45,864 nucleotides of DNA from Burkholderiales bacterium (GCA_016185015.1 JACPOI010000027.1:1-45864); one strand, 5' to 3'; positions 8,520 through 18,929 are shown, counted from the stretch's first letter. Program-made: numbers and translations. Notes: generated by a model not told the origin, from the sequence alone.

Positions 8520-9601
8520 GGCATCATCTCCGGATGAAGGTTGTCCGCGATCACGGCGCGGTACATCTGCTTGTGGTCGTAGCTGACCACGGTGTATCTC
8601 TGGGCCGGGTCGATCAACTCGAACCGGTACGCGCCCGTGGTGTCGCTCCAGGTCTCGGCCACCAGGACGCGGGTGTTCTCGCTGATCAGTTGTACCCGCC
8701 GCACCAGGGGCTGGTCTGGCTGACCCTTCTCCTTCACGGTTCCGACGATCACCCCGTGGCCGCTGAAGTGGATGTCCTTGCGGCCGTTCGGGATGGCGTG
8801 GAAGTGCCAGTCATAGCCTCCGCCCCGGTTCCACAACTCGGACGAGGGGCTGCTCAGCCGCATCAGGTCGCAATCGGCATTGACGCCGATGTTGGCGGCG
8901 GGATCGGGCAGCACCGAAGTCGGTCCACCGGACAGCGGCAGCAGGTCATCGGCAGCGTTCACGCCGACGGTTGCGGGAAACGCGGGCAGACCTGACGGCG
9001 TGTCACCCGCGATGGCGTGGACGCGCGCCGTGGCTCCATACAGGAACACGCCCGGGATCAGCTTGCCCCGGTACGCTGCATCCCCGACTTGGAACATCAG
9101 CACCCCACCGGCCTTGAACTGGATCAGACGTGCCCACGGCACGCCATTGGTATCGAAGGCTCCGACGATGGCCTCGCAGCGCAGGGTCAGCCGCTGGCCG
9201 ACGTTGAAGGTCGGGGCCACGTCGGCGACGCCCGCGACCGGTTTCGCTCCATCGTTGACGCCGCCCGTCACTGCCCCGCCGTCGCCGAAGCCGCTGTTCC
9301 AGCGTGTCACGACCCAAGCACCGTCCAGATGCGCGAACCGGTAGCCCTCGGAACCGTTGCCGGTGGTCATCCACAAGCCGATGTGCTTGCGGGCGCTTGG
9401 GTCGGTCAGCAACTCGATGTCGGCCTCAAACCAGAAGTCGCCGTGGGCGGTTTCGTTGAAGCGCAGGATGGACTGGCTGTTCGGGGCCGAGATATCGATG
9501 GATTGCTGGGCGCTGTTGTGTGTCGCGGCCATTCCGCCGAGGACTGCGGTGTAGCCGGGCGCGGGAGCCGTGGCGAAGGACTCGCTCAGCGGGTAGCTCA
9601 T
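8516..9601 (-). CDS. Phage tail fibre-like protein with lectin-like and carboxypeptidase-regulatory-like domains
   Basis: This 361-aa protein starts at ATG 9601. The N-terminal half (SESFATAPAPGY, then FWFEADIELL, GYRFAHLDGAWVV) reads like a concanavalin/laminin-G-type beta sandwich. The C-terminal part (about 250-350, with GTVKEKGQPDQPLVRRVQLI and DTTGAYRFELIDPAQRYTVV) looks like a carboxypeptidase-regulatory or Ig-like beta domain. These are typical modules of receptor-binding or baseplate-decorating phage proteins. Host-surface binding is inferred. It is close-packed with neighbouring tail genes. Confidence 0.62.
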   Translation of the reverse strand: MSYPLSESFATAPAPGYTAVLGGMAATHNSAQQSIDISAPNSQSILRFNETAHGDFWFEADIELLTDPSARKHIGLWMTTGNGSEGYRFAHLDGAWVVTRWNSGFGDGGAVTGGVNDGAKPVAGVADVAPTFNVGQRLTLRCEAIVGAFDTNGVPWARLIQFKAGGVLMFQVGDAAYRGKLIPGVFLYGATARVHAIAGDTPSGLPAFPATVGVNAADDLLPLSGGPTSVLPDPAANIGVNADCDLMRLSSPSSELWNRGGGYDWHFHAIPNGRKDIHFSGHGVIVGTVKEKGQPDQPLVRRVQLISENTRVLVAETWSDTTGAYRFELIDPAQRYTVVSYDHKQMYRAVIADNLHPEMMP

Positions 9602-9604
9602 GGC

Positions 9605-10876
9605 TTACCTCCACGGGCCAGTGATGTCGAACGCGATCTGTGCGCCTTCCGTCTCCGAGCTGTACTGCGTCCTGACCAGCAGGAAGCGCTTGCCCGCCTG
9701 ACCGACCACGTTGTCCACGATGGTCTGATCGCTGTAGGGGCGGTCTTGGGGCATCCACAGCATCCCGGGCAGGATGCCGCGCATATGCCCGTCCTCCTGC
9801 CGCACGTAGGTTGGCAGCAGCCACAAGCTGTAGTCAGCGCCATTCGGGAACGGCGTCGGGCCTCGGCCGCAGATTTGCTGGCCGTTGTTCGTGTTCAGGG
9901 AAGTCAGCCCGAAGCGAACGGGGTTGCCGAGCTGGGTGTGATTGCGCAGCAGGACTTTGCCTGTGAAGTCCAAAGACGAAACCAGCCCGTAGCCGTTGTA
10001 CTGCCCCGGGTAGCTCGAATAGCCGCTGCTGCTGTTGCTCCAATAGACGTCTTCAGCGCAGAGCACGGAGCCGTAGTTGTCGCCTGGCTTGAAGCTGCTG
10101 ATGTCCCCGAAACAATACGAGCTGCGCCCGTACCAGCCGTATCCGGCAGCATTGGTGCAGAACAAGAAGAACAGTCGGTCATCGCCGATGAGCACCCAGT
10201 TGCGGTTGCCCCCGCCGCTGTCACCAGAGTTGTCGTAGCCGCTGGTGCGGCCGTGGTACCACTTGTACCAACCCCACTGGCCAGCTTGAACTTGCTTCCA
10301 GTTCTGCGTCGGGTTGTTCGGGTCGTAGGGGGCCTGCGCGCCGACGATGGTGTCGATGTCCGACAGATCTTCCACGATTCCGACATTCGCCCACTTGGCC
10401 CAGGTGGTCGTATAACCCGGCGTCTTGAGACTGTCGTCGATCAGCAGGATGTTCTGCGGTGACTGCGGGTTCTTGCTGCGGTAGGCAGCCTTGCCCGTCC
10501 CCGCGAAAGGCTTTTCCCACCCCAGCGGAGCCACCTTGGCGCTCAGGTTCGTGGTGGTCGTTGCGGGCGAAACCGGCGCGCCCGTCACCGCGTAGGTAAA
10601 CGTGGTCATGGTCGTCGTCAGCACGCGAAACGATCCGTTGTACTCGGTCTGCTCGGCTCCGGCGACCAACACCACCTGATGTGGCTGGTAAGCGTGTCCC
10701 GCCGTGATGGTGGCGGTGGCCACACCATTGGCGAAGGTCAACGTGTCGATGGCCTTCAGCGCGAAGCCGTTGACGAGGCAGGCATCGAGCATCGTCACCA
10801 GATCGCCCCAGTTGTTGGCGATCTGGGGCGCGCCGGTCATGCCGCTGTTGAAGTATTTGACGGTCAGGTCGGTCAT
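9605..10876 (-). CDS. Phage tail protein, likely fibre or tip component
   Basis: This 423-aa protein starts at ATG 10876 (MTDLTVKYFNSGMTGAP). It is unusually rich in Gly, Tyr, Trp, Ser and Asn in its middle (for example GWYKWYHGR and SNSSSGYSSYPGQYNGYG), which is common for phage surface-exposed beta structures. A short beta domain near residues 45-110 (GVATATITAGHAYQPHQVVL) resembles repeated modules in tail spikes. No enzyme motif is seen. It lies 23 bp after the large tail-tip gene on the same strand. Precise role unknown. Confidence 0.62.
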   Translation of the reverse strand: MTDLTVKYFNSGMTGAPQIANNWGDLVTMLDACLVNGFALKAIDTLTFANGVATATITAGHAYQPHQVVLVAGAEQTEYNGSFRVLTTTMTTFTYAVTGAPVSPATTTTNLSAKVAPLGWEKPFAGTGKAAYRSKNPQSPQNILLIDDSLKTPGYTTTWAKWANVGIVEDLSDIDTIVGAQAPYDPNNPTQNWKQVQAGQWGWYKWYHGRTSGYDNSGDSGGGNRNWVLIGDDRLFFLFCTNAAGYGWYGRSSYCFGDISSFKPGDNYGSVLCAEDVYWSNSSSGYSSYPGQYNGYGLVSSLDFTGKVLLRNHTQLGNPVRFGLTSLNTNNGQQICGRGPTPFPNGADYSLWLLPTYVRQEDGHMRGILPGMLWMPQDRPYSDQTIVDNVVGQAGKRFLLVRTQYSSETEGAQIAFDITGPWR

Positions 10877-10899
10877 TTCATTGGTTCCTGTCTACGAAT

Positions 10900-13800
10900 T
10901 CAGGGTGTGTCCACGTCGCCGCGAATCAGCAACGTGAAGTTGTCGTCGGGCACGGACTCCGGCCCCTGCTGGACGGTGCGCACCACCCAAACCGGGAATT
11001 GCGCGCCGATGGTGTTGAAGCGCAGCACGTTGCCGGTGGCCCAGCCATTGCCCCAACCCAACGCGGGCAGATGGAAGTACGGCACGCCGGTCGCCGGGTT
11101 GTTGGGCGCGCAATCCGCACTGGTGTTGCCCGTGGCGATCACGCCGACGTTCTCGCCGATGACTTCGAACGAGGTGCTGTTGGTCAGGCGCACGATCCAA
11201 CGCTCGGTCAGTGCCCCCCGGTTCGTGACGCGGATCGGGTACTGCGTGTTGTTGAAGGTCGCTGTTGCGGAACTGCCCGACAAGGCATCCGACCACGTAC
11301 CGTTCCAGGTCGACTGGTCGAACACCAGATTCACGCGGGCAAACAGGTCACCGGCCACCAGGGCGCTGGAGACGTGACTCCCCAGCGGATATTCGTGTGT
11401 CAGGGCGCGCGTGAAACTGATCTCGCCACTGATCTGCACATCCCGCACCACGGCCATGTCCTCGATGCGGTGCTCGATGGTCACGGGCTGGCTGTAGCCC
11501 GACACGTTGATGAAGGTGACGGTGCCCGCTTCCAGATCGGTGGAGTACCCGGTGTTGATCACCGCTCCGTCGTGGCCGACGACGCGCACGCGCGACAGGC
11601 GCACTCGAGCGCAGTTGATGGTCTGACCGTTGCTGACCGAGGTCGTGATCTTGCCGGTGTGGCCCACCACGGCGAAGCCACCCGGGCGAAAGATCGGCAC
11701 GCGGCCATCGCTGGGCAGGCGCACCGGATCAATGCCAAGCAAATCAGCGTCCAGCGGCAGATAGCTGTAGGCCACAGCGCTGTAGCGCACGCTGGATGCA
11801 GCCACTGGCTCGGGTCGGAAGATCTTGCCGTCCGTGCCCACCCGGTCGGCGGCGTACCAAGGCTGGCTCTCGTTCCCTGCCGCCGTGACCATCGTTCCGA
11901 AGCGAACGCGCACCAGACCGGTCTCGTAGTCGACGCTGCCGCTGATGCCGGTTGCCTCGATCTTGCCGTCAATTCCGGCCGTCACGTTTTGCGTGCCACC
12001 AACCGCGCGGGCGTACTGGATCGACAGCGACCCTGGACGAAGCGGTGCCGCGCCAGTTCGGAAAACGAACTCGCTGGAGATGTTCTCGCCGACCGTGGTC
12101 ACGCAACTGGCTCGCGTGATCGCGTTGTTCGTGCCCGCCGTCCAGGACGTCAGCGCCACGTCCCCGGATAGGTAGTTGATCGTGCCGCGCGTGACCCAGC
12201 CACTGGTGGTGAACTCCCGCAGGGTGCCCTGGCCGTTGTCGCCCCAAGGCTGCGCGCCACTGATGGAGAGAAGCACCGTGCCCGTCACCACCTGGGCATT
12301 CACCCCCGGTACCAGCTTGAAGGCCGGTAGGAACTGGAACGTCTCGGTCTGGTTGCTGGTCGAGCCCGCGCTGTTGTAGCGCAGCTTGACGTAGCCGGAC
12401 TCGTCGTTGGGGTACAGCGATGGCGCATCGACGTAGGCGATGCCGCCGTAGTTCAATCGCCACCGACCGGTGCCGTTGATGGCGACTGCCGTGTAGACCG
12501 GGCGTGGGATACGGATCGAGACATCCGGATTGAAGGTCACCTGACCGGTTGCGTAGTTGACGGTGCCAATCGAGATCCCGTTCAGCACTACACCGCCGTT
12601 CCCGTCATCTCGGGCGATCTGGGTGGGGTCGCGCCAGATCGAGACGGCGATACCCATCTCCTGCAATTGAGCGAAGGTGTACGCACCGAGAACCGCCTCG
12701 TCGGTGAACGTGTTCCACTCGACTTCGAGCGAGCCCGGTTCGATGGCCCCCAAGGTCGCGGTGACTGGCAGCGTCCCCGCACCATTGCGGGAGGGGTGAG
12801 CGAACGAGTCCTCCTGCTTCGGGCCCGCGACGTAGCTCACGGTGAGTTGCGTGCCCACCGCTGGCAGCACATTGGGCGCGAAGTCCACGCGGTTCTGCGC
12901 CACGCTCAGACTGCCCGTGGCGGCACCCGACAGCACGCCCGACGTGGCCGCCGTTGAGGTCTTGGTGCCGCCGTACTCCCAGGACACGGTGAGCGACCCG
13001 GGTTGCACCGCCGTCCCTGCAGGTGGGTTCAATGCCAGGCTCTGGGCAGCCTTCAGGGTGGTGGATGGCTGCTGCGTCTCCTGCGTCGGCACATTCCAGG
13101 TCAGCACGAGCGAACTGCCCACGTCGGGCAACGCACCCAGCGTGACCACGAAGGCTCCGGTATTCCTGTTGAAGGTGCCCGCGCCGTAGCTGGCGTCCAG
13201 GCCCTTGAGCGAGCCGTTGCCGCTGTCGGAAAGCACATACCAGCGCCCTTGGGCCATGTAGCTGATCGACAGCGTGCCGGGCTGCGGCACCGGGTTGACC
13301 GTACCCACGTAGGACTGGCTGCGCGACTCGGGCGTGACCGGGATCTCCGAGCTCTGCGGCGCACGCAGAATTTGCGCGGCTGGCGTGTAGGTGACCGCCT
13401 TTGTGTTCGACATCGTCCCCGAGTTCAGGGTCAGGATGCCATTGGCGTAGTCGATGGTTCCGACCGTCCCGCTGGCGGTCTTGAGCAGGCCAGCGTCGTC
13501 AAAGATCGTGATGCCGTCCGTGCCGATGGTCAGCGATCCCGGTAGGCATCCCCCCGGCAGGTTGAACTTGATGCTCGTCGTCCAGGCGTGGCTGGCCGTG
13601 TAGCTCACCGCCACAGCGCCCGGCACCGGCAGTCCTGCTGCCGCATACGGCGGCACGAAGGAAATTGGCGTCTCGGTCTGCGCGCTCGGAACCAACTGCG
13701 TGTAGATCGAGGTGCCCTTGATCGTGAAGTCGCCAACAGCGGCAGCCTGCGTCAGCGGCACCACGCCGACGTAAGTTCCGGCATCGGCGACGACCGTGTC

Positions 13801-14463
13801 GCGCACCTTGGTGCTGTTCGCGGCCCGAGTGAAGGTGCGGCTTGCGGGCGAGCCGGTGAAGTCGTAGCGCAGGGCATCGCTGATGTCGACTGTGACGATG
13901 CTGGCTTTGTAGTCCTTGTCACCGTCGTAGGTGAACGTCCGTTCAACGACGGAGACAGAGGTAGCGCGGATGTACTGCTCTTTCTGCGTGCCCAGGCCCT
14001 CGTTCTCGATCAAAACCAAGGTCTGACCGACATTGGGAACGGTGTCGGTCGTGCGCTGAAAGAGCTGGATCACCCGCTGACCGGCGATGTGGTTCTCGAA
14101 CAGGTAGCCCGCCCACTCCGGGCCCTTGTTGAGGTAGGCCTCGATGCGGACTTGCGCCTGCTCGCGGGTGTCGAAGGTCTTCTCAGTGCTGAACAGCGTG
14201 ACGCTGACGCGCGCATCCTGCGGCGGCTCGGCCACGATCACGTTGGCACCGAAGTAGGTGTCGGTGTCGTCGGTCTGCACCGAGACAAAGGACTTGCGCA
14301 GGTTTACCCGGCCTCCGGCGCGGTCCAGTTCCGAGATGTCAGGGAAGATGGCGTTGGAGACGCCGTCGGCAATAGTGGTGCCCGTGGGCGCACCACCACC
14401 CTCGGGCACGTCCGCCATCACGGCAGACTTCAGCAGTTTCACGTCGCCGGATTGGATCGGCAT
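10900..14463 (-). CDS. Large beta-repeat phage tail-tip protein
   Basis: This 1187-aa protein starts at ATG 14463. After an N-terminal region of about 270 residues, it is built of repeated beta modules that begin PGSL or PGTL (near residues 308, 395, 488, 575 and 825) and contain a G-T-V/I-x-Y-x-x-G-x-(L/V) turn, for example GTIDYANGILTL, GTVNYATGQVTF and GSVDYETGLVRV. No catalytic motif is visible. The repeat architecture and position after the tape measure suggest an elongated tip or side-fibre protein, in the place held by lambda M/L/J genes. Assignment as structural is firm; the exact part is not. Confidence 0.68.
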   Translation of the reverse strand: MPIQSGDVKLLKSAVMADVPEGGGAPTGTTIADGVSNAIFPDISELDRAGGRVNLRKSFVSVQTDDTDTYFGANVIVAEPPQDARVSVTLFSTEKTFDTREQAQVRIEAYLNKGPEWAGYLFENHIAGQRVIQLFQRTTDTVPNVGQTLVLIENEGLGTQKEQYIRATSVSVVERTFTYDGDKDYKASIVTVDISDALRYDFTGSPASRTFTRAANSTKVRDTVVADAGTYVGVVPLTQAAAVGDFTIKGTSIYTQLVPSAQTETPISFVPPYAAAGLPVPGAVAVSYTASHAWTTSIKFNLPGGCLPGSLTIGTDGITIFDDAGLLKTASGTVGTIDYANGILTLNSGTMSNTKAVTYTPAAQILRAPQSSEIPVTPESRSQSYVGTVNPVPQPGTLSISYMAQGRWYVLSDSGNGSLKGLDASYGAGTFNRNTGAFVVTLGALPDVGSSLVLTWNVPTQETQQPSTTLKAAQSLALNPPAGTAVQPGSLTVSWEYGGTKTSTAATSGVLSGAATGSLSVAQNRVDFAPNVLPAVGTQLTVSYVAGPKQEDSFAHPSRNGAGTLPVTATLGAIEPGSLEVEWNTFTDEAVLGAYTFAQLQEMGIAVSIWRDPTQIARDDGNGGVVLNGISIGTVNYATGQVTFNPDVSIRIPRPVYTAVAINGTGRWRLNYGGIAYVDAPSLYPNDESGYVKLRYNSAGSTSNQTETFQFLPAFKLVPGVNAQVVTGTVLLSISGAQPWGDNGQGTLREFTTSGWVTRGTINYLSGDVALTSWTAGTNNAITRASCVTTVGENISSEFVFRTGAAPLRPGSLSIQYARAVGGTQNVTAGIDGKIEATGISGSVDYETGLVRVRFGTMVTAAGNESQPWYAADRVGTDGKIFRPEPVAASSVRYSAVAYSYLPLDADLLGIDPVRLPSDGRVPIFRPGGFAVVGHTGKITTSVSNGQTINCARVRLSRVRVVGHDGAVINTGYSTDLEAGTVTFINVSGYSQPVTIEHRIEDMAVVRDVQISGEISFTRALTHEYPLGSHVSSALVAGDLFARVNLVFDQSTWNGTWSDALSGSSATATFNNTQYPIRVTNRGALTERWIVRLTNSTSFEVIGENVGVIATGNTSADCAPNNPATGVPYFHLPALGWGNGWATGNVLRFNTIGAQFPVWVVRTVQQGPESVPDDNFTLLIRGDVDTP

Positions 14464-14464
14464 C

Positions 14465-14872
14465 TCAGATCTCCAGGAATCGAAGGGTCAGGCGATAGAA
14501 GTCGGTGTCGGCACGGGCTGGGATGCCCAGCACCGGCTCGGCTTCGATGGCCGTTTCTGTGTGGCGGAAGGCCACGGTGAACGAGCGGCCATCGACGAAG
14601 GTCATGCCGAAGCGCCCCGAAGCACTGCTGACCGCAAGCGCGGCCCACGCGCGCAGCTGCTCGACCGTGGCGCGCGTCACCCAGGCCATATCGGGCGCGC
14701 CCACCAGCGTGATCGGGCGACCGGCTTGCCGCGTGGCGGACTGGATCAGCAAGGCTCCGGTGATGAGGTAGGACGTGGCCGCCACGGCGGGCGACCACGC
14801 GTGCTCATCGCTCCACAGCAAATCGTCGGGCAGCAGCAAGGCCACCTCATCGGAGAGGTTCTTCAGTTGCAT
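14465..14872 (-). CDS. Minor tail protein of unknown family
   Basis: I choose the ATG at about 14872 (135 aa, MQLKNLSDEVALLLPDD), just before the tape-measure stop at 14883; the longer frame above it is antisense to the tape measure and improbable. The protein has mixed alpha/beta content and ends RLTLRFLEI. It sits between the tape measure and the large tip protein, the place of lambda gpM. No recognised motif. A minor tail role is inferred from position. Confidence 0.6.
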   Translation of the reverse strand: MQLKNLSDEVALLLPDDLLWSDEHAWSPAVAATSYLITGALLIQSATRQAGRPITLVGAPDMAWVTRATVEQLRAWAALAVSSASGRFGMTFVDGRSFTVAFRHTETAIEAEPVLGIPARADTDFYRLTLRFLEI

Positions 14873-14882
14873 CGGAATGGAC

Positions 14883-17800
14883 TCACACCGCCCGGGTTCG
14901 GGCAGCGTCAAGAAGTTGCAGAAGGCGCGACTCGTCGCGCGCATCGATGGAGGCATTGACCTTGCGGTCGCCTGAAGACAGTTCCACACGCACCGTGCGG
15001 CTGGGCCCGGCATCGGTCGCCAACACCGGACGGGCCAGCCGCGAACCGCTTGGCTGCACCAAGCCGCCGGTGGCGAAGCCCTGAACGCCCGCGAGCGCAC
15101 GACCGGCCAGGGCTTGTGCCGGGGCAGACAGGTTGTTGATCGCCTCGAAGAAGCCAGCGCCGTAGCGGGAAACGGCGTCCTTGTTCACGACGAACTCGCC
15201 CTGCGTGAGCATCGCCGGGACGGTGTCGGACTTGGCCATGCCGCCGCGCCGGTAGAACTCCCCCTGGTTCTGCTCCATGTAGTCGATCAGCTCGCGCTCA
15301 AGGTCTTTGCCCCAGAGCAGCGGCTGGGCCATCGCCTGCCGCCACGTCTGCTTGATGCGCTCCAGGTTCTGGCGCTCGTTGCCGGTGAGCTGTTTGCGGC
15401 TGATGAAGTCCTCCAGCGCCCGCCGATCCTGCTGGGCCTGTTTGCCGTAGCTCTCCATCGTCTTGCTGCGCATATCCAGACTGACCGAGGCACCGTAGTT
15501 CCACTGGAGCCAGTTGGTGTACTCGTTCATCCCCTGCAGGCCGAGATCGATCATCTTCATCGCCTCGACGGCTTCGCGGTTCTTCTTGGGGACAACCGGC
15601 TTGCCATCTGGATCGGAACCTTGGGATCGGCCATTGCCGAAGGCCAGCACGCGACCGCCGACGGCGAAGCGCGCGACACCATTGGCCAGCCGCGAGAGCG
15701 CACCGCCGCCGTACTTCTGCACCGCAGCCTTTCGAATCACGAAGGCACCGGCATCCAAGGTGCGCGGCACGGTGTCGTGGTGGCCGGAGCCAGGAACCGA
15801 ACCACCACTCATCCGGGGAAAGGCCGGGGCCACCGCGCCACCGTCGGCAAAGCGGCGCACGCCACCACCAACCAGACCGCCAGTGGCATTTGCCTCTACC
15901 TTGCGCACGTAGATCGTGTGCGTGCTCGAGGTGTTGGCCCCATTGAGGCTCATGATCTCGGCACGGGCCGCTTCGGCATTGGTGATGACTTGATGCCGGG
16001 ACTCGGTCTGGATGCGGTCCAGCGCCTTGATCTGACCTTCGACGTTGGTGATGGCGGCCTGCGCCTTCTCGGTCGCCACCTTCAGCTCGAACTGCGAGTT
16101 CTGGTCGGCGTAGGTCTTGAGCTTGGCCAGCGCCTCCTTGGCCTTGGACACGTCGGCATCGACGGGCAGCGTCTTGCCTTCTTTCAGCAGTTGCTCGTAC
16201 TGCTGCAGCTTCTTCTCGGCCTCCTGCAAGTCGGCCTGAATCTTGAGCAGGTACTCCTTCTCGGCCAGGGCCTTGTCCAGATCGGCGATGGCCTTGTCGA
16301 AGCGCGTCGTGTCGGCATCCAGCGTGACCTTCAGGCCATCTTTCAGCTTGGCCGTGATCTGATCGATCTGGCTTTCGGTCTGCGTGAGGGTCTGCTGGAT
16401 CTGCTCGCGCGCGGTCAGCGCGGATTGCGCGGCCGTCTGGTGCGCCTTAGCTTCGGCATCGAGGGTGCGGTTGAGGATTTCCTCCGACTCGCGGATGCGC
16501 TGGATGGCTTGATTGACACCATCCTTGCTTTGGGCGATCTGCGCATCGGCATCCTTGGTCTTCTGGGCCAATTCGGCGCGCAACTGGTCGGCTTGGCGCA
16601 TCAGGGCTTCGGCCTGCGCGTATTCCTGTTTGCGATAGGCGTCGCGTGATTGCGATTCCAGTTGGGTGACCTGCGAAACCGCCTGCTCGGACTGCTTGCG
16701 GGCGTCCTCGCCGCGCTTGGCTTCACTGGTTTGCGAACTGGCCACCTGCGAGGCCAAGTCCATCGCTTTCTGGGCGAGCTGCCGGGCCTGCTCGAACTCG
16801 CCATTGGCCAGCGCCTCGCGGGCCTTCCCCTGGTACTCGGCGATCTGGCGCTTGCGGTCTTCCGTGGCCTCGAAGTCGGTCATGCCCTGACGACGGATGT
16901 CGCGGACACGTTCCTCCGTCGTCATCGAGAGCTGGCGCTTCTCCTCCTCGATGCGTTTGATCTCGGCCAGATGCCGGTTGGCCTCGGCGTTGAGCGCGTC
17001 GATGTGCTGCCGGTACTCGGCCAGCGCCTGCGTCATCGTCTGACGCTTGGTCGCCAGGATTTCGTTCTCGACACGCTGGACGTTGGCGCGACGTTCTTCC
17101 TCAGTCTGGCCCTGGCGGCGGGCCGCCTCGATCCTGGCCTTGGACTCATCGTCAATGAGTTTCAGCGTGTCGGTCGTGGACTGCCGCCGCAACGTGGTCT
17201 GCTGCGTGAGGGCATCCGTCAGCAACTGCGTCGACTTGGTGATCAGCGCCGCTTCGGACTGCTTGGATGTCTCCAGCGCCGACTGTTCCTGCTGGTAGCG
17301 CGCCTTGACCGCTTCGATCTGCCGCAGCAGGTTGGCCTCAACGATGGAGGTCAGGCCCTTGTAGGCCTCGGCCATTTTGGCGGTGGCGTCGTTGACCGTC
17401 TGATTGGCCTTGCCGACGGCCTGCTCAACCTCACCAAGGCGGGATTTCAGCTTCTCCAGGGCGCTGTGGACAGCCTCGATACCGCGCCCGACTGCCTCCT
17501 GCGTGCCCTGACGCACGGCTTCGAGCCGCTTGGCGATTTCCTCCGCAGCCGTCGCGGCGGTATTCATCGCGCCCTTGGCAGCATCCGCCCCCTTGGTCGC
17601 GTCGGCGTACATCTGCGCGAAGATCTGGTTCATCTCCGCAAGGCGTGCCTCGTGGCGCTTGGTCGCCTCGGCAATCGTGTCCGACGTGAAGATGGCGGCG
17701 AAGGCTTCCCAGCGGTAGCGCAGCTGCTCAACCGCCTTAACCAGCATCTCGACCATGAAGATGCCCGCCTTGCGGACGATCTCGAATTTCTCGGACAGCC

Positions 17801-18926
17801 AAGTCCCGATCTCCCAGCCGACCAGGAACGCGCCCAGCACGGCGAACGCCGTCTTGAGCAAGCCGACGCTGGCCACGGCGGCCGACACCGACAGATTCGC
17901 CGTCGTCCACGCCGCAGCGGTGGCACTGGCGGCGGTGACGGCAGCAGCACCGGCGGTCTGCCACGCGGTGATGAGTGCCGGGATCAGGCGGTAGATCAGG
18001 ACCGCGAGCCCGACTTCGGCGATGCGCTTCAACCACTGCATCACCGTGTCGAGGTTGTTGGCGAGAAAGGTCAACGCCTCGGCCAGCTTCTTGGTCAGGC
18101 CCGTCGATTCATCGACCCGGTTGATCCACTGCCCGAAGGCATTGCGCAGGCGCTCGAAGGCCTGGCTCACCGTCTGCGGCAGTTGGGCGTACTCGCTGGC
18201 CAGCTTGTCCTTCTGGCTCATGAGCGCGTTGACCACCACGTCAGCAGTCAGGCGGCCTTCTTCGGCCAGCTTGCGCAGCCGCCCGATGGGCACGTTCAGA
18301 CCATCGGCCAGAGCCTGCGCCAGCCGGGGGCTGTTCTCGACGACGGAGTTGAATTCCTCGCCCCGCAGCACCCCGGAGGCGAGCGCCTGCCCGAACTGCA
18401 GCAGGGACGACTGTGCTTCAGTGGCCGATGCGCCCGACAGGCGCAGTGCCTGCGAAATGCTCTCGGTGATCGTGAGCGCGTCCTTCTGCTCGCCACCCAG
18501 CATCCGGACCGCCTGCTGGAGCTTGCCGTACAGGGTGGCCGTTTCCTGAATCGGCACACCGATGCGCTGGGCGATGTCGAACAGAGCCGCTTGCGCCGTT
18601 GTGAACTCACGCTGGCCCGCCGTCGCCAGCTTCAGGCGCGCGGACATCATGTTCCAGGCGTCGGCGATCTGGACGATCTCCTGCACCTTGCCAGCGGCCC
18701 AGCTGATCGACAGGAAGGCCAGCAACTGCGTCTTGGCCGTTGCCACCTGATCGCCGAAGGCTGACATCCCGGCCTTGACCTCGGCCATTCCGGCGGCAGC
18801 CTTCGCTCCGGCGGTCTTGGCGGTGGTCGACAACTCACCGAGACTGCGCTCGGCCGACGTGATGGCGCGCTTGAGCCCCTCGTCGGCCCCTTCGAGCGCG
18901 ACGAGGATGGAAATTCGCTTGGCCAT
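14883..18926 (-). CDS. Tail tape measure protein
   Basis: This is the longest gene in the window (1347 aa, ATG 18926). The N-terminal region at about 60-290 matches the tape-measure domain, including WNMMSARLKLAT, LYGKLQQAVRMLGG and GVLRGEEFNSVVENSPRLAQ. A hydrophobic Ala-rich stretch follows at about 305-400. Residues of about 460-1000 are long Glu/Gln/Ala-rich coiled coil. The C-terminus has Gly-rich FATGGLV-type repeats typical of tape measures. By the usual 0.15 nm per residue it predicts a tail near 200 nm, so a long-tailed siphovirus. It scaffolds tube assembly and is ejected ahead of DNA. Confidence 0.95.
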   Translation of the reverse strand: MAKRISILVALEGADEGLKRAITSAERSLGELSTTAKTAGAKAAAGMAEVKAGMSAFGDQVATAKTQLLAFLSISWAAGKVQEIVQIADAWNMMSARLKLATAGQREFTTAQAALFDIAQRIGVPIQETATLYGKLQQAVRMLGGEQKDALTITESISQALRLSGASATEAQSSLLQFGQALASGVLRGEEFNSVVENSPRLAQALADGLNVPIGRLRKLAEEGRLTADVVVNALMSQKDKLASEYAQLPQTVSQAFERLRNAFGQWINRVDESTGLTKKLAEALTFLANNLDTVMQWLKRIAEVGLAVLIYRLIPALITAWQTAGAAAVTAASATAAAWTTANLSVSAAVASVGLLKTAFAVLGAFLVGWEIGTWLSEKFEIVRKAGIFMVEMLVKAVEQLRYRWEAFAAIFTSDTIAEATKRHEARLAEMNQIFAQMYADATKGADAAKGAMNTAATAAEEIAKRLEAVRQGTQEAVGRGIEAVHSALEKLKSRLGEVEQAVGKANQTVNDATAKMAEAYKGLTSIVEANLLRQIEAVKARYQQEQSALETSKQSEAALITKSTQLLTDALTQQTTLRRQSTTDTLKLIDDESKARIEAARRQGQTEEERRANVQRVENEILATKRQTMTQALAEYRQHIDALNAEANRHLAEIKRIEEEKRQLSMTTEERVRDIRRQGMTDFEATEDRKRQIAEYQGKAREALANGEFEQARQLAQKAMDLASQVASSQTSEAKRGEDARKQSEQAVSQVTQLESQSRDAYRKQEYAQAEALMRQADQLRAELAQKTKDADAQIAQSKDGVNQAIQRIRESEEILNRTLDAEAKAHQTAAQSALTAREQIQQTLTQTESQIDQITAKLKDGLKVTLDADTTRFDKAIADLDKALAEKEYLLKIQADLQEAEKKLQQYEQLLKEGKTLPVDADVSKAKEALAKLKTYADQNSQFELKVATEKAQAAITNVEGQIKALDRIQTESRHQVITNAEAARAEIMSLNGANTSSTHTIYVRKVEANATGGLVGGGVRRFADGGAVAPAFPRMSGGSVPGSGHHDTVPRTLDAGAFVIRKAAVQKYGGGALSRLANGVARFAVGGRVLAFGNGRSQGSDPDGKPVVPKKNREAVEAMKMIDLGLQGMNEYTNWLQWNYGASVSLDMRSKTMESYGKQAQQDRRALEDFISRKQLTGNERQNLERIKQTWRQAMAQPLLWGKDLERELIDYMEQNQGEFYRRGGMAKSDTVPAMLTQGEFVVNKDAVSRYGAGFFEAINNLSAPAQALAGRALAGVQGFATGGLVQPSGSRLARPVLATDAGPSRTVRVELSSGDRKVNASIDARDESRLLQLLDAARTRAV

Positions 18927-18929
18927 GAA

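Noticed and set aside
16650-18764. Long + strand open frame (704 codons) opposite the tape measure gene
   Set aside because: It is rich in Arg/Leu/Gly, has no domain and runs antisense to a well-supported gene; typical high-GC shadow frame.
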